9,163 bases of DNA from positions 1 through 9,163 of the forward strand of contig CAMWTG010000095.1 in NCBI GenBank assembly GCA_947177115.1. Reading direction: 5' to 3'. Positions 1-7,482 of this stretch are shown here, in pieces; within the stretch, counting starts at the first letter, position 1, and each line of letters opens with the position of its first letter. This stretch comes from an uncultured Clostridia bacterium (GTDB taxonomy: Bacteria; Bacillota; Clostridia; Oscillospirales; Oscillospiraceae). The notes under the pieces were generated by a model, which saw nothing but the letters and a program-made list of their open reading frames with translations, was not told the DNA's origin and ran no database searches. Made by a program: the position numbers and the translations under genes.

Positions 1-426
1 GTCATAGCCGAACCGCTGGCAGAAATCCCTGGCGAATTCTTCGATGTCCTCCACGGGCAGATCCAGGCGGACGCCGTAAAAACTGCCGCCCGCCCGAAAC
101 TGGATGGCGCCCCGCGCCGCCTCATAGCTGTAGATGCCGCCGCCCTGACTGGTAGAGGCGGTCTCGCCGCCCAACAGAGCGGCGGCAATGGCCTGTTCCG
201 ATGCGGCGTGGCGGGACAGGGAGAGGGCCCCCAGGGGCTGCTGCGAAAGCTCCACCTCTTCCCCCAGAGCCAGCTGGCTGGCCTGGTACAGCTCCCGCAG
301 CCGCTCCTCCGCCCGGCGCTCCGTCCGCAGGGCCTGCAGCTCCTGATACCCTACCATCAGCAGGAGACAGCCGTTAAGAAGCATCAAAAACACAATGGCA
401 ATACTTTTCAGCCTGTAGGTTTCCAT
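1..426 (-). CDS. YycI (WalI)-like regulatory membrane protein, partial: C-terminus beyond the window
   Basis: Only the first 142 residues are present; the reading frame runs open to base 1. The ATG at 426 is preceded by AAAGGAGG with about 6 bases of spacing, which fixes the start. Residues 1-7 are basic and residues 9-26 form one hydrophobic segment, followed by a charged, probably coiled stretch (about 30-50) and a soluble extracytoplasmic part. This is the layout of YycI, a single-pass protein that in Bacillus sits in a membrane complex with YycH and the kinase WalK and restrains the kinase. The name rests mainly on position (third in a kinase, YycH-like, this-gene order) and topology, not on a sequence motif I can point to. 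A sequence LLNGC (residues 16-20) resembles a lipobox imperfectly, so a lipoprotein cannot be excluded. In related loci a yycJ/walJ metallohydrolase often follows, but that would be outside the window. Confidence 0.6.
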   Translation of the reverse strand, partial: METYRLKSIAIVFLMLLNGCLLLMVGYQELQALRTERRAEERLRELYQASQLALGEEVELSQQPLGALSLSRHAASEQAIAAALLGGETASTSQGGGIYSYEAARGAIQFRAGGSFYGVRLDLPVEDIEEFARDFCQRFGYD

Positions 427-472
427 GGCAGCCTCCTTTTCAGATCTTCCGGAAAATAATACATGCGCCCGG

Positions 473-510
473 GGGAACTGCACAGTCCCGCCGGCCTGCG
501 GGTACCGGCG
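473..510 (-). other. Two adjacent GC-rich hairpins between the yycH-like and yycI-like genes
   Basis: The 84-bp gap between these genes holds two inverted repeats directly after the yycH-like stop codon. One is CGCCGG (489-494) with CCGGCG (505-510). The other is GGGAACTG (473-480) with CAGTCCC (483-489), with one bulged base. No clear T-run follows on the minus strand, so a full terminator is not supported. They could protect a 3' end or attenuate readthrough, or be chance in GC-rich DNA. Confidence 0.3.
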
Positions 511-1782
511 CTACCGCAGCCACTGAGCGGACAGTCGGCCGGCTCCATCATCCTCGTAACCGATAGACAGGGAGGAGCCCGGGTATGCCGCGGCAATGGC
601 CTGCGCCATGCCCGCCGGCAGCAGGGCGGCGGGTTCCTCCTCCTGGGCGGTATAGGACCGGCAGCGGTAGGTAAAGGAGGTGACGCCGCCGCTCTGATAG
701 GTGACGGTCAGCCCGTCCGCCTCATCGGAAAAAAATATGGGGAATCCCGCCGCCTGATAGCGGAAACGGAGGGTATAGCCGCCATCGCCTCCCTCCACCG
801 CCTGCAGATGCAGGGGGGATGCGCCGGTGCCCTCCGTCAGGGCCGAAGCCAGCCGCCAGGCGGCGGCCAGCGTTTCCCGCAGCCCCTGGCCGGAGGCCTG
901 ATATAAAGGGGAAACGCCGCCGCCCCGGCTGATGAGCGTCACCGTGCCATCGGGGGTGATGCGCAGGGTCCGGGGAGATTCCTCCACCACCTCCGCGCCG
1001 CCGCTCTCGGTATAGCGGGAGAGGGTGTGGGCATTGAAGCCCAGGGCGGTCAGCAGGTTATAAACAGAATACCCGGCGGGCAGCTCCGCCAGAAGATCCG
1101 GCGGAGCGTCCTGTTCCGCCGGCAGCACGGTATAAGGATCCACGCCGCCGCCCGAGGCCGTTTCATAGGAAAAATAGGCCCCATTGGGGGAGTAGCTCTC
1201 ACAGAGCGCCTGTACCGCCGAGGCGGGCAGGGCTGTGTCATAGCGGAAGATTCCGCCCTGGCCGTCCAGCAGGTACAGCTGGGCAGAGTCCGCCTCCCCG
1301 ATGGTGAGGGCCATGGCCTCCAGAGACTGGTCAAAGCTTACCCGCTCCCCCAGCCACGCCGCAACGGCCTCCAAGGGAAGCGGCCCGGCGGTCAGCTTCA
1401 GATAAAGTCCCGGCCCCTCCAAGGCGCTGCGAAAAGCCTCGTCCTCCGCCGGTCCCGCCGGACTGGCGGAACCCAGTGCCTCCCGGAACTGAGGAGAGAT
1501 CTGCTGGAGGCTGGCATCACCAGCATCAACGCAGAGGCGGCCATAGCGGCCGTACTGGCTGTCCCCGGTGACCATCAGATCCATGGAGGGGAACATGGCG
1601 CCGGGAAGGACCTCCTCCTCCTGGCTCCCCGCAGACGGCTCCGGCGAAAACAGGGCCGGTACCTGACTGGACAGGCGGATGTTCCGGAGCAAAGGCAGCC
1701 GGGCCAGCAGGAACAGAGCGGACAGGGTCAGCAGGATCAGGATCAGATCCTGGACCGCGTTCCGCAGCCGCTTTTTTCTCAT
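511..1782 (-). CDS. YycH (WalH)-like regulator of the sensor kinase
   Basis: The protein has 423 residues, close to the roughly 450 of Bacillus YycH. A basic N-terminus (MRKKRLRN) is followed by one membrane segment at about residues 11-31. The rest is a soluble, extracytoplasmic region rich in beta-strand-like sequence. Stretches such as SPRTLRITPDGTVTL (in the middle) and GYTLRFRYQAAGFPIFF (about 333-350) resemble the repeated strand pattern of YycH/YycI folds. The start ATG overlaps the kinase stop (ATGA), so the two are translationally coupled; a GGAGGAGGGGG purine run lies just upstream. In Bacillus, YycH and YycI bind WalK through their membrane helices and modulate its activity. Family assignment is by gene order, size and topology, with weak sequence resemblance. 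It could alternatively be an unrelated membrane-anchored accessory protein of the kinase. Confidence 0.65.
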   Translation of the reverse strand: MRKKRLRNAVQDLILILLTLSALFLLARLPLLRNIRLSSQVPALFSPEPSAGSQEEEVLPGAMFPSMDLMVTGDSQYGRYGRLCVDAGDASLQQISPQFREALGSASPAGPAEDEAFRSALEGPGLYLKLTAGPLPLEAVAAWLGERVSFDQSLEAMALTIGEADSAQLYLLDGQGGIFRYDTALPASAVQALCESYSPNGAYFSYETASGGGVDPYTVLPAEQDAPPDLLAELPAGYSVYNLLTALGFNAHTLSRYTESGGAEVVEESPRTLRITPDGTVTLISRGGGVSPLYQASGQGLRETLAAAWRLASALTEGTGASPLHLQAVEGGDGGYTLRFRYQAAGFPIFFSDEADGLTVTYQSGGVTSFTYRCRSYTAQEEEPAALLPAGMAQAIAAAYPGSSLSIGYEDDGAGRLSAQWLR

Positions 1783-3581
1783 ATGGCCCCCTCCTCCTTC
1801 TGCCGGATGGGCAGAACGATCCGCACGGTGGTTCCGGGCCCATCGTGGGAGGCCAAAGCGATGGTGCCATGGTGGCGCAGAACGATCTCCCGGGCAATGG
1901 AGAGGCCCAGGCCGGTGCCGCCGCTCTCCCGGGACCGGGCCTTGTCCACCCGATAGAAGCGGTCAAAGATCCGTTCCCGGTCCTTCTGGGGAATGCCGAT
2001 GCCGGTATCGGACACTTCGATCCATACGCTTTTGCCCCGGATGCCGGCATCCACAGTGATGGTGCCGCCGTCTGGGGTGTATTTGATGGAGTTGCCCACC
2101 ACGTTCATCATTACCTGCTCCAGCCGGCTGCGGTCCCCCATGATCATGGGCAGGGTATCGCCATAGGCCCGAACCAGGGTGTGGCCCCGCCGCTGGGCTT
2201 CCAACTCCACCGCCCGGCACACCGATTCAATGGCATCGAGGAGGGAAAAACGGACCATCCTGATCTCCGCCCGGCCGGAATCCAGCCGGCTGAGGGTCAG
2301 CAGATCCTGTACGATCCGGGTCATGCGGTCAGTCTCACTGATGATGATATCCAGGAAATTATTCTCCATATCGGGGGGGATGCCGTCCATATCTCGAATG
2401 GTCTCGGCATAGCTGCGGACGTTGGTAAGGGGCGTGCGCAGCTCATGGGAGACGTTGGCCACAAACTCCTTGCGCATCTCCTCGTTTTTCCGCTGGGCGG
2501 TGACATCATGCATCACCGCCATGGCGCCGCCGTCCTCCCCATCGGACACGGGGGCCAGATACAGCTCCAGGATCCGGTCGCCCACCGTCAGCTCCCGAGA
2601 GGCGAAATTGGGCCGCTGGAGGCTCATGACCCTGCTCAGGGGCAGCTCCTGGCCGAAAAGGGCATCGTAATCGTAAAAGGATACCTCCCGCCCCAGCATC
2701 TGGCTGGCGGCCGGGTTGCTGGTGAGGATGGAGCCATCGCCCGAGAAGGAGATCACGCCATCGGTCATGTGCAGGAACAAGGTGTCCAGCTTATTGCGCT
2801 CGCTGGCCACCTCCTCCAGGGTATCCTGCAGCACGGCGGCCATGTCGTTGAAGGTGGTGGTGAGGATGCCGATCTCATCGGAGGATTCCACGGCAATGGT
2901 GGAGCCGAAATCCCCGGCGGACACCTGCTCCGCCCGCTCGGTCAGCCGCTCGATGGGGATGATCATAGTCTTGCTGAGCAGGAACGAAAGCAGCACGGAG
3001 ATCAGCAGGCCCACCAGCAGGGCCTGGACGATGATCAGAAACATCTGACTGTTCAGGGAATTGACAGTGTCCCGGTTGTCGTAGATATAGATGATATAGG
3101 CATTGCCGCCTCCGGTAATGGGGATGGCTACATCCATATAGTTGGCGGTGATGTCGCTCTCCGCGCCCACGGTATCGCTGCCGGAGGCAATGCTGGAGCG
3201 GGCGGTAAGGAGGTTCGGGGTGGCCTGAAGGCTCTCAAATCCGGTTTGGTCATCGCTGCCGGCCAGAAACGCGCCGGTACGGCCATCAAGAATATAGTAA
3301 TTCCGGGTACTGGAGTTGAGGCCCAGGTCTCCGGCCTTTGCCACGATCATGTTCTCGATGGTCCGGACGCCGTCAGGCTGCGCCGCCTCCCGCCGCAGGG
3401 TGTTGACATACGCAGCGTTGGCGGGATTGGAGCCGCCGAAGACGGAGTCCACCTGATCATAGAATTCATCGATATAGAAGCTGGTGATGCTGGTCATCAT
3501 GAAGGTCCCTACCACGGTCATCAGGGAGGTGATCAGCAGGAGCATGATCAGCACCAGCTTCATATGGAGGCTTCGGAACAT
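1779..3581 (-). CDS. walK: WalK (VicK/YycG)-like sensor histidine kinase
   Basis: This 600-residue membrane kinase has a complete domain order: TM1 about 7-30; extracytoplasmic sensor about 31-179, with a Cache/PAS-like strand pattern (YYILDGRTGAFLAGSD); TM2 about 181-204; HAMP about 205-257; cytoplasmic PAS about 262-370; HisKA with HELRTPLTNVRSY, phospho-acceptor His379; N box with Asn497; G1 box DTGIGIP at 525-531; G2 box GGTGLGLS near 554. All catalytic residues are present. The H-box context closely matches WalK, the essential kinase of low-GC Gram-positives that adjusts peptidoglycan hydrolase expression. The ATG at 3581 is preferred because AAAGGAG lies 5 bases upstream; an in-frame TTG at 3629 would add 16 residues without a comparable site. 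It is coupled to the yycH-like gene (4-bp overlap). The usual partner walR is not next to it: an ABC permease gene ends 85 bp upstream. Confidence 0.85.
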   Translation of the reverse strand: MFRSLHMKLVLIMLLLITSLMTVVGTFMMTSITSFYIDEFYDQVDSVFGGSNPANAAYVNTLRREAAQPDGVRTIENMIVAKAGDLGLNSSTRNYYILDGRTGAFLAGSDDQTGFESLQATPNLLTARSSIASGSDTVGAESDITANYMDVAIPITGGGNAYIIYIYDNRDTVNSLNSQMFLIIVQALLVGLLISVLLSFLLSKTMIIPIERLTERAEQVSAGDFGSTIAVESSDEIGILTTTFNDMAAVLQDTLEEVASERNKLDTLFLHMTDGVISFSGDGSILTSNPAASQMLGREVSFYDYDALFGQELPLSRVMSLQRPNFASRELTVGDRILELYLAPVSDGEDGGAMAVMHDVTAQRKNEEMRKEFVANVSHELRTPLTNVRSYAETIRDMDGIPPDMENNFLDIIISETDRMTRIVQDLLTLSRLDSGRAEIRMVRFSLLDAIESVCRAVELEAQRRGHTLVRAYGDTLPMIMGDRSRLEQVMMNVVGNSIKYTPDGGTITVDAGIRGKSVWIEVSDTGIGIPQKDRERIFDRFYRVDKARSRESGGTGLGLSIAREIVLRHHGTIALASHDGPGTTVRIVLPIRQKEEGAI

Positions 3582-3639
3582 GGCGGCTCCTTTCCTTCCC
3601 GCCGCCGCGCGGCAGGAACACAGGTTCAAAATATCGGTC

Positions 3640-3655
3640 CCGGGCGCACGCCCGG
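3640..3655 (-). other. GC-rich hairpin between the permease and kinase genes
   Basis: A perfect 6-bp stem (CCGGGC/GCCCGG) with a GTGC loop lies 11 bp after the permease stop codon, within the 85-bp gap before the kinase start. On the minus strand it is followed by GACCGATATTTTG, where the T-run comes late and is short. It may be a weak terminator or attenuator that lowers kinase expression relative to the transporter. I see no convincing promoter in the gap, so the kinase genes are probably read from upstream at least in part. Confidence 0.4.
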
Positions 3656-3666
3656 AGGCTCCCCGC

Positions 3667-6600
3667 CTATTCGATGGATTTCAGAGACTCCGCCATATCG
3701 ATCCTGCGGAGGCGGGGCCGCATCCCCATTGAGATCACTACGGTAAACAGCAGCGTCATGGCAAAGGAGATCAGGTAGCTGGCCGGCGCGATCCGGCAGG
3801 CAAAGGTCATGGAATCGATCTTGATCTGCGCCATGACGAAAGCGTGCAGCCCCTTTCCCATGCCAAGCCCCGCCAGGCTGCCCAGGACGGAAAGGATATT
3901 GATCTCCCGGAAGACATAGGAGGCCACCTCGTTCTGATAAAAGCCCAGGACCTTGATGGTGGCGATCTCCCGGAGGCGCTCGGTGATGTTGATATTGGTC
4001 AGGTTGTAGAGCACGATGAAAGCAAGGGCCGCGGCGCACAGGACGATCACCACCACGATGTAGTCCAGCCGGGACAGCATGCTGTCCACCCGCTCCCGGG
4101 TGGAGGCGTTGACCGTCACCGCGCTCACAGTCTCGTCCTCCAGCAGCAGCGCGCCCTCCTCGTAGGGGTCCGCGCCCTCGTGGGCCCGGAGGTAGAGGGT
4201 GTTGTACTCCGGCTCTGCCCCCAGCTGTTCCCGGAAGGTCTCCGCCGAGAGGTAGACGTAGTTGAACACATAGTTGTCGCAGAGGGCGGAGACGGTGACC
4301 TCCATGGTGCCCAGGCCGCCGTCCCGCAGCTGGACGGTATCCCCGGGGACGATCCCCAGGCTCTCCGCAAGTCCCGCGTTCAGCACCGCCCCGCCCGTCT
4401 CCGGATAGGCCACCGGTCCCTCATCGTTATGCAGGGAGAGGAACCCATCCAGGGAGCCGGTGGAGGAGATCACCAGGTATACCGACTTGCTGCTGTCCGC
4501 CGCCAGCACGTCCACGCTGCCGCTGTGGACCAGCAGGGCTGCGTCTTTCTCCCAGCCGTATTTTTCCACATAGGCGTCCGCCGATTCCCAGGTCTGGGGG
4601 TCCTGGAAGGTGATGGTATAGTCGTACAGGGTAATCTCATCGAACTGGTCGTCCGCCACATGGGCGATGGAATCCCGGATGCCGAAGCCGGTACACAGCA
4701 GGGCTGTACATCCGCCAATGCCCAGCACCATCATAATAAGGCGGCTGCGGTAGCGCAGCACGTTCCGGGCGGAGACCTTGTAGAGGAAGCTGAGACGCTT
4801 CCACAGCGGCGTGATGTACTCCAGGAATACCCGGCGGCCCGCCCTGGGGGTCTTGGGCCGGATCAGCTCCGAAGCCTGCCGCTTCAGCTCCATCCGGCAG
4901 GCCAGCCATGTGGCCCCCACGGAGCACAGCAGCGCCGCCGCAAAGGACAGCGAAGCCAGATCCGGCAGCACCGCGTGCTGCAGCGGCGCGAAGCCGTAGA
5001 TCATCCCATAGATCTCCCATATGATCCACGGCAGTCCGGTCACGCCTAGGCTGTACCCCGCCAGACTGCCCGCCAGGGCGGCGGAGCCGGAATAGAAGAG
5101 ATACTTGCTCATGATCTGGCCCTTGGAGTAGCCCAGTGCCTTCAGCACGCCGATCTGAGTGCGCTGCTCGTCCACCATGCGGGTCATGGTGGTCATGCAC
5201 ACCAGCGCCGCCACCAGGAAGAAGAAGGCCGGAAAGATCACGGAAATGGCCGCTACAATGGAGGTGTCGTTTTCAAAGCAGGCATAGCCCGTATTCTCTT
5301 CGCGGGTCAGGAGGTAGGTGGCGGCCGGTTTCAGGTCTTGCAGCTTTTCTCTGGCGTCCGCCAGCTCCCGCTCCGCGTCCGTCAGCTCCTGCTCCGCATC
5401 GGCAAACTCCCGCTGGGCATCGGCGCGTCCGTCCTGATAGTCGGTCCAGCCGCTGTCCAGCTCGTGGCGGGCATCCTCCAGTTCGCCGGGGGCCCGGTCC
5501 AGTTCGTCCCGGGCTTCATTGAGTTTCCGTCTGGCATCCTCCAGCTCCCGCTGGGCATCCGCCAGCTCTTTGCGCCCGTCCTCCAGCTTCTGCTGTCCGT
5601 CCTCCAGCTCCCGAAGGCCATCGGCGTACTCCGCCTCGCCATCGGTCAGCTTCCGGTAGGCCTCCGCCAGTTCCCGGTCCGCATCGGCCTTGGCGCTGTT
5701 ATATTCCGCCCAGCCATCGTCCAGTTCCTTCCGGGCATCGTCCAGCTGCTCCTTGGCCTCCGCCAGCTCCTTCTGGCCATCCGCCAGTTCCTTTTTGCCC
5801 TGGTCCAGCTCCGCCTGGGCCTCCCGCAGCTGCCGCCGGGACTGCTCCACCTTCGCCGCGCCGTTCTGGTACTGGGCGTAGCCGTACTGATACTGCTGCA
5901 GGCCGGCGTTGTACTCGCTCCACCCGCTGGCAATGGATGCGCTCAGATAGGACAGGGTCCCTTCGTTCAGCGCGCTCCCCAGCTGGCTCTCCGCCTGGTT
6001 CCACGCGCCCAGCAGCGCGGCGGCCTGCTGGTCTCCAGCCTCGGCGGCGGCGCGTATGGCCTCGATCCCGCCTGCGGCCGTGATCGTCTGGTACAGCGTA
6101 TTTAAGCTGTTATATTGGCTCTCGCTCTCCCGCAACTGGCTTTCAGCCGCCTCCAGCTCCCGCCGGGCGCTCTCCAGCTGGGCCCAGGAAGCATCCAGCT
6201 GGGCGATGGCGGCGTCCAGCTGCCGCTGGCCGCTGCGCAGCTCCGCCTCGCCCCTGGCGATCTCCGCCTCCGCGTCCTCCAGCTCTTTCAGACCCGCGTT
6301 ATAATCCGCCAGGCCGTCCTGGTATTCCCGCTCGCCGTCCTCCAGCTTCTGTCTGGCCTCTGCCAGCTCCCGCTCCGCGTCTGCCTGGGCCGTATTGTAT
6401 TCCGCCCAGCCATCGTCCAGCTCCTTCCTGGCGTCCGCCAGCTCCTTCTCGCCATCGGCGACCTCCTGCTCCGCGTCCGCCAGCTCTCTTTGGGCATCGC
6501 CGACCTTCTGCTGGCCATCGGCATAATCCCGCTGGCCCTGTTCATAGTCCGCCTGGCCCTGCTCATAATCCCGCTGGCCCTGCTCATAGTCAGACTCACC

Positions 6601-7482
6601 ATCGGTCAGCTCCCGGTAGGCGTTGTCCAGCTCATTCTCCGCATCGGCCTTTTCCCGGTGATAGTCGGACCAGCCATCGGCGATCTCCTGCTCCGCATCG
6701 CGGATCTCCGCCATGGCATCGCCGTAGAGTGTATCGTACCGCGTCTCCGCCCGTTCCTCCAGCAGCGCCTCCACCATCGGCTCCAGCTCGTCCCGCCGGG
6801 TATCATAGGCATGGGAATAGGCTTCGCCTGCATCTTCCATGGTCAGATAGACCTCATGGTAGACCTCGAAGTCAAACCCCTCCTGGGGAATGTATATATA
6901 AGCGGCCACACTGCCGCTGCCCACGGAGCTGGTGCCCCGTTCGTAATTGAGATAGGCCGGGGACCAGGCCAGCCCCACGATGGTATAGCTGTCATAGACG
7001 AGCAGGTCCTTGGTGTCCTCATCGTTGTCCCCGGCGACCTGCAGGGTACGGCCCAGCATCTCTTCCGAAAAATATTTGGCGTCGCCCAGGCACTCGTAGG
7101 GCTGCTCGGGCATCCGCCCGGCAGACAGGCTGGGGAGGTTGATGTCCTCCGTCAGGGAGTGGGCCCGGACCACCGCCTCGCTGCCCTCGCTGAGCTCCGT
7201 GAGGAAGTCGGTGTACACCGCTCCCCTTGCCGCTTTGATCCCTTCCAGAGAGGCAAAGCCGTCCAGGTCCTCCTCCGTGAAGCCCAGGGTGGAGAGCAGC
7301 CGGAAGTCGTAGAAGCTCTGCCGGTCCAGATAGTCCACCCCCGTGGCCATCATGGACGGCTGGCAGGCCCGGAGACCGGCGAAGAAGCCCACCCCCAGGC
7401 CCACGATGGCCAAAATCGCCAGATAGCGCCCCGTGCTCTGGCGGATCTCCCGCAGGGCGGAGCGAAGCAGCGTCTTTACCAT
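3667..7482 (-). CDS. FtsX-like ABC permease with a very long extracytoplasmic coiled-coil hairpin
   Basis: This 1271-residue subunit has a basic N-terminus, TM1 at about 18-38, a first extracytoplasmic (MacB-PCD-like) domain to about 256, then about 460 residues of heptad-rich, Asp/Glu/Ala-rich coil (257-717). The first FtsX domain follows (TM2 about 741-763, then TRMVDEQRTQIGVLKALGYS, then two more TMs). A fifth TM (about 910-934) leads into a second extracytoplasmic domain (about 935-1135), and the second FtsX domain closes the protein (TMs about 1137-1163, 1190-1213, 1233-1253, with ERLREIATIKVLGFY between). The doubled ExxxIxxLKxLG coupling motif is characteristic of MacB/LolC/FtsX-type (type VII) permeases, which pass force across the membrane rather than carry small solutes through it. 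The start ATG has GGAGGAG upstream and overlaps the ATPase gene by 7 bp. The coil's tryptophans are arranged near-symmetrically around residue 475. The substrate or partner is unknown; a role in envelope or cell-wall control is inferred from the neighbours. Confidence 0.9.
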   Translation of the reverse strand: MVKTLLRSALREIRQSTGRYLAILAIVGLGVGFFAGLRACQPSMMATGVDYLDRQSFYDFRLLSTLGFTEEDLDGFASLEGIKAARGAVYTDFLTELSEGSEAVVRAHSLTEDINLPSLSAGRMPEQPYECLGDAKYFSEEMLGRTLQVAGDNDEDTKDLLVYDSYTIVGLAWSPAYLNYERGTSSVGSGSVAAYIYIPQEGFDFEVYHEVYLTMEDAGEAYSHAYDTRRDELEPMVEALLEERAETRYDTLYGDAMAEIRDAEQEIADGWSDYHREKADAENELDNAYRELTDGESDYEQGQRDYEQGQADYEQGQRDYADGQQKVGDAQRELADAEQEVADGEKELADARKELDDGWAEYNTAQADAERELAEARQKLEDGEREYQDGLADYNAGLKELEDAEAEIARGEAELRSGQRQLDAAIAQLDASWAQLESARRELEAAESQLRESESQYNSLNTLYQTITAAGGIEAIRAAAEAGDQQAAALLGAWNQAESQLGSALNEGTLSYLSASIASGWSEYNAGLQQYQYGYAQYQNGAAKVEQSRRQLREAQAELDQGKKELADGQKELAEAKEQLDDARKELDDGWAEYNSAKADADRELAEAYRKLTDGEAEYADGLRELEDGQQKLEDGRKELADAQRELEDARRKLNEARDELDRAPGELEDARHELDSGWTDYQDGRADAQREFADAEQELTDAERELADAREKLQDLKPAATYLLTREENTGYACFENDTSIVAAISVIFPAFFFLVAALVCMTTMTRMVDEQRTQIGVLKALGYSKGQIMSKYLFYSGSAALAGSLAGYSLGVTGLPWIIWEIYGMIYGFAPLQHAVLPDLASLSFAAALLCSVGATWLACRMELKRQASELIRPKTPRAGRRVFLEYITPLWKRLSFLYKVSARNVLRYRSRLIMMVLGIGGCTALLCTGFGIRDSIAHVADDQFDEITLYDYTITFQDPQTWESADAYVEKYGWEKDAALLVHSGSVDVLAADSSKSVYLVISSTGSLDGFLSLHNDEGPVAYPETGGAVLNAGLAESLGIVPGDTVQLRDGGLGTMEVTVSALCDNYVFNYVYLSAETFREQLGAEPEYNTLYLRAHEGADPYEEGALLLEDETVSAVTVNASTRERVDSMLSRLDYIVVVIVLCAAALAFIVLYNLTNINITERLREIATIKVLGFYQNEVASYVFREINILSVLGSLAGLGMGKGLHAFVMAQIKIDSMTFACRIAPASYLISFAMTLLFTVVISMGMRPRLRRIDMAESLKSIE
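5449..5712 (-). repeat. 88-residue (264-bp) coil unit, second copy
   Basis: The segment runs from Trp591 to just before Trp679. Its opening and closing DGW or SGW motifs, and the ADAxREL stretch after each, match the unit at 6409-6672, which has the same length of 88 codons. Within each unit, the leucines flanking the DGW motif are 18 residues apart (7+11, a stutter) instead of 7 or 14. Confidence 0.65.
6409..6672 (-). repeat. 88-residue (264-bp) coil unit, first copy
   Basis: The segment runs from Trp271 to just before Trp359. It pairs with the unit at 5449-5712. The closing motif shares a 22-bp identical stretch (plus-strand 6399-6420) with 5703-5724, the opening of the other copy, so duplication is visible in DNA as well as protein. 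Confidence 0.65.
6513..6596 (-). repeat. Tandem 21-bp repeat, four units, inside the permease coil
   Basis: Four consecutive 21-bp units begin at 6513, 6534, 6555 and 6576, each starting GGCC on the plus strand and differing by a few bases. They encode heptads of the pattern (E/D)(Q/D)GQ(R/A)DY. The units stay in frame, so gain or loss of a unit would lengthen or shorten the coil by exactly one heptad. The first and last units are the most diverged. Confidence 0.8.

Larger units (their letters stand above)
5332..6714 (-). repeat. Coiled-coil coding segment with degenerate heptad repeats
   Basis: This segment codes residues 257-717 of the permease. Most of it is built of 21-bp units for heptads of the form [DE]G/A-x-x-x-L, seen on the plus strand as dozens of close copies of GCCAGCTCC or TCCAGCTCC. 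The heptads stop at about residue 457 and resume near 520. The stretch between contains Gly-Gly at 471-472 and is non-heptad, fitting the tip of a hairpin. Hairpin geometry is inferred: both ends of the coil must return to the membrane. Confidence 0.75.

Noticed and set aside
1027..1956. Plus-strand open frame (309 codons) opposite the yycH-like gene
   Set aside because: Antisense shadow spanning the coupled yycH-like/kinase junction; Gln/Arg/Gly-rich with no motif.
3582..3629. Upstream TTG start adding 16 residues to the kinase
   Set aside because: The added residues come from the GC-rich leader, and the ATG at 3581 has a well-placed AAAGGAG and leads directly into TM1.
1845..3746. Long plus-strand open frame (633 codons) opposite the kinase
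   Set aside because: It is the antisense mirror of a kinase with all catalytic motifs intact; GC-rich codons keep the opposite frame open. It is His/Gly/Gln-rich with no domain and no ribosome binding site.
3844..5049. Plus-strand open frame (401 codons) opposite the permease FtsX part
   Set aside because: Antisense shadow without recognizable motifs.
6513..6596. Regular repeats as a CRISPR array
   Set aside because: The 21-bp units are contiguous without spacers and are in-frame heptad codons.
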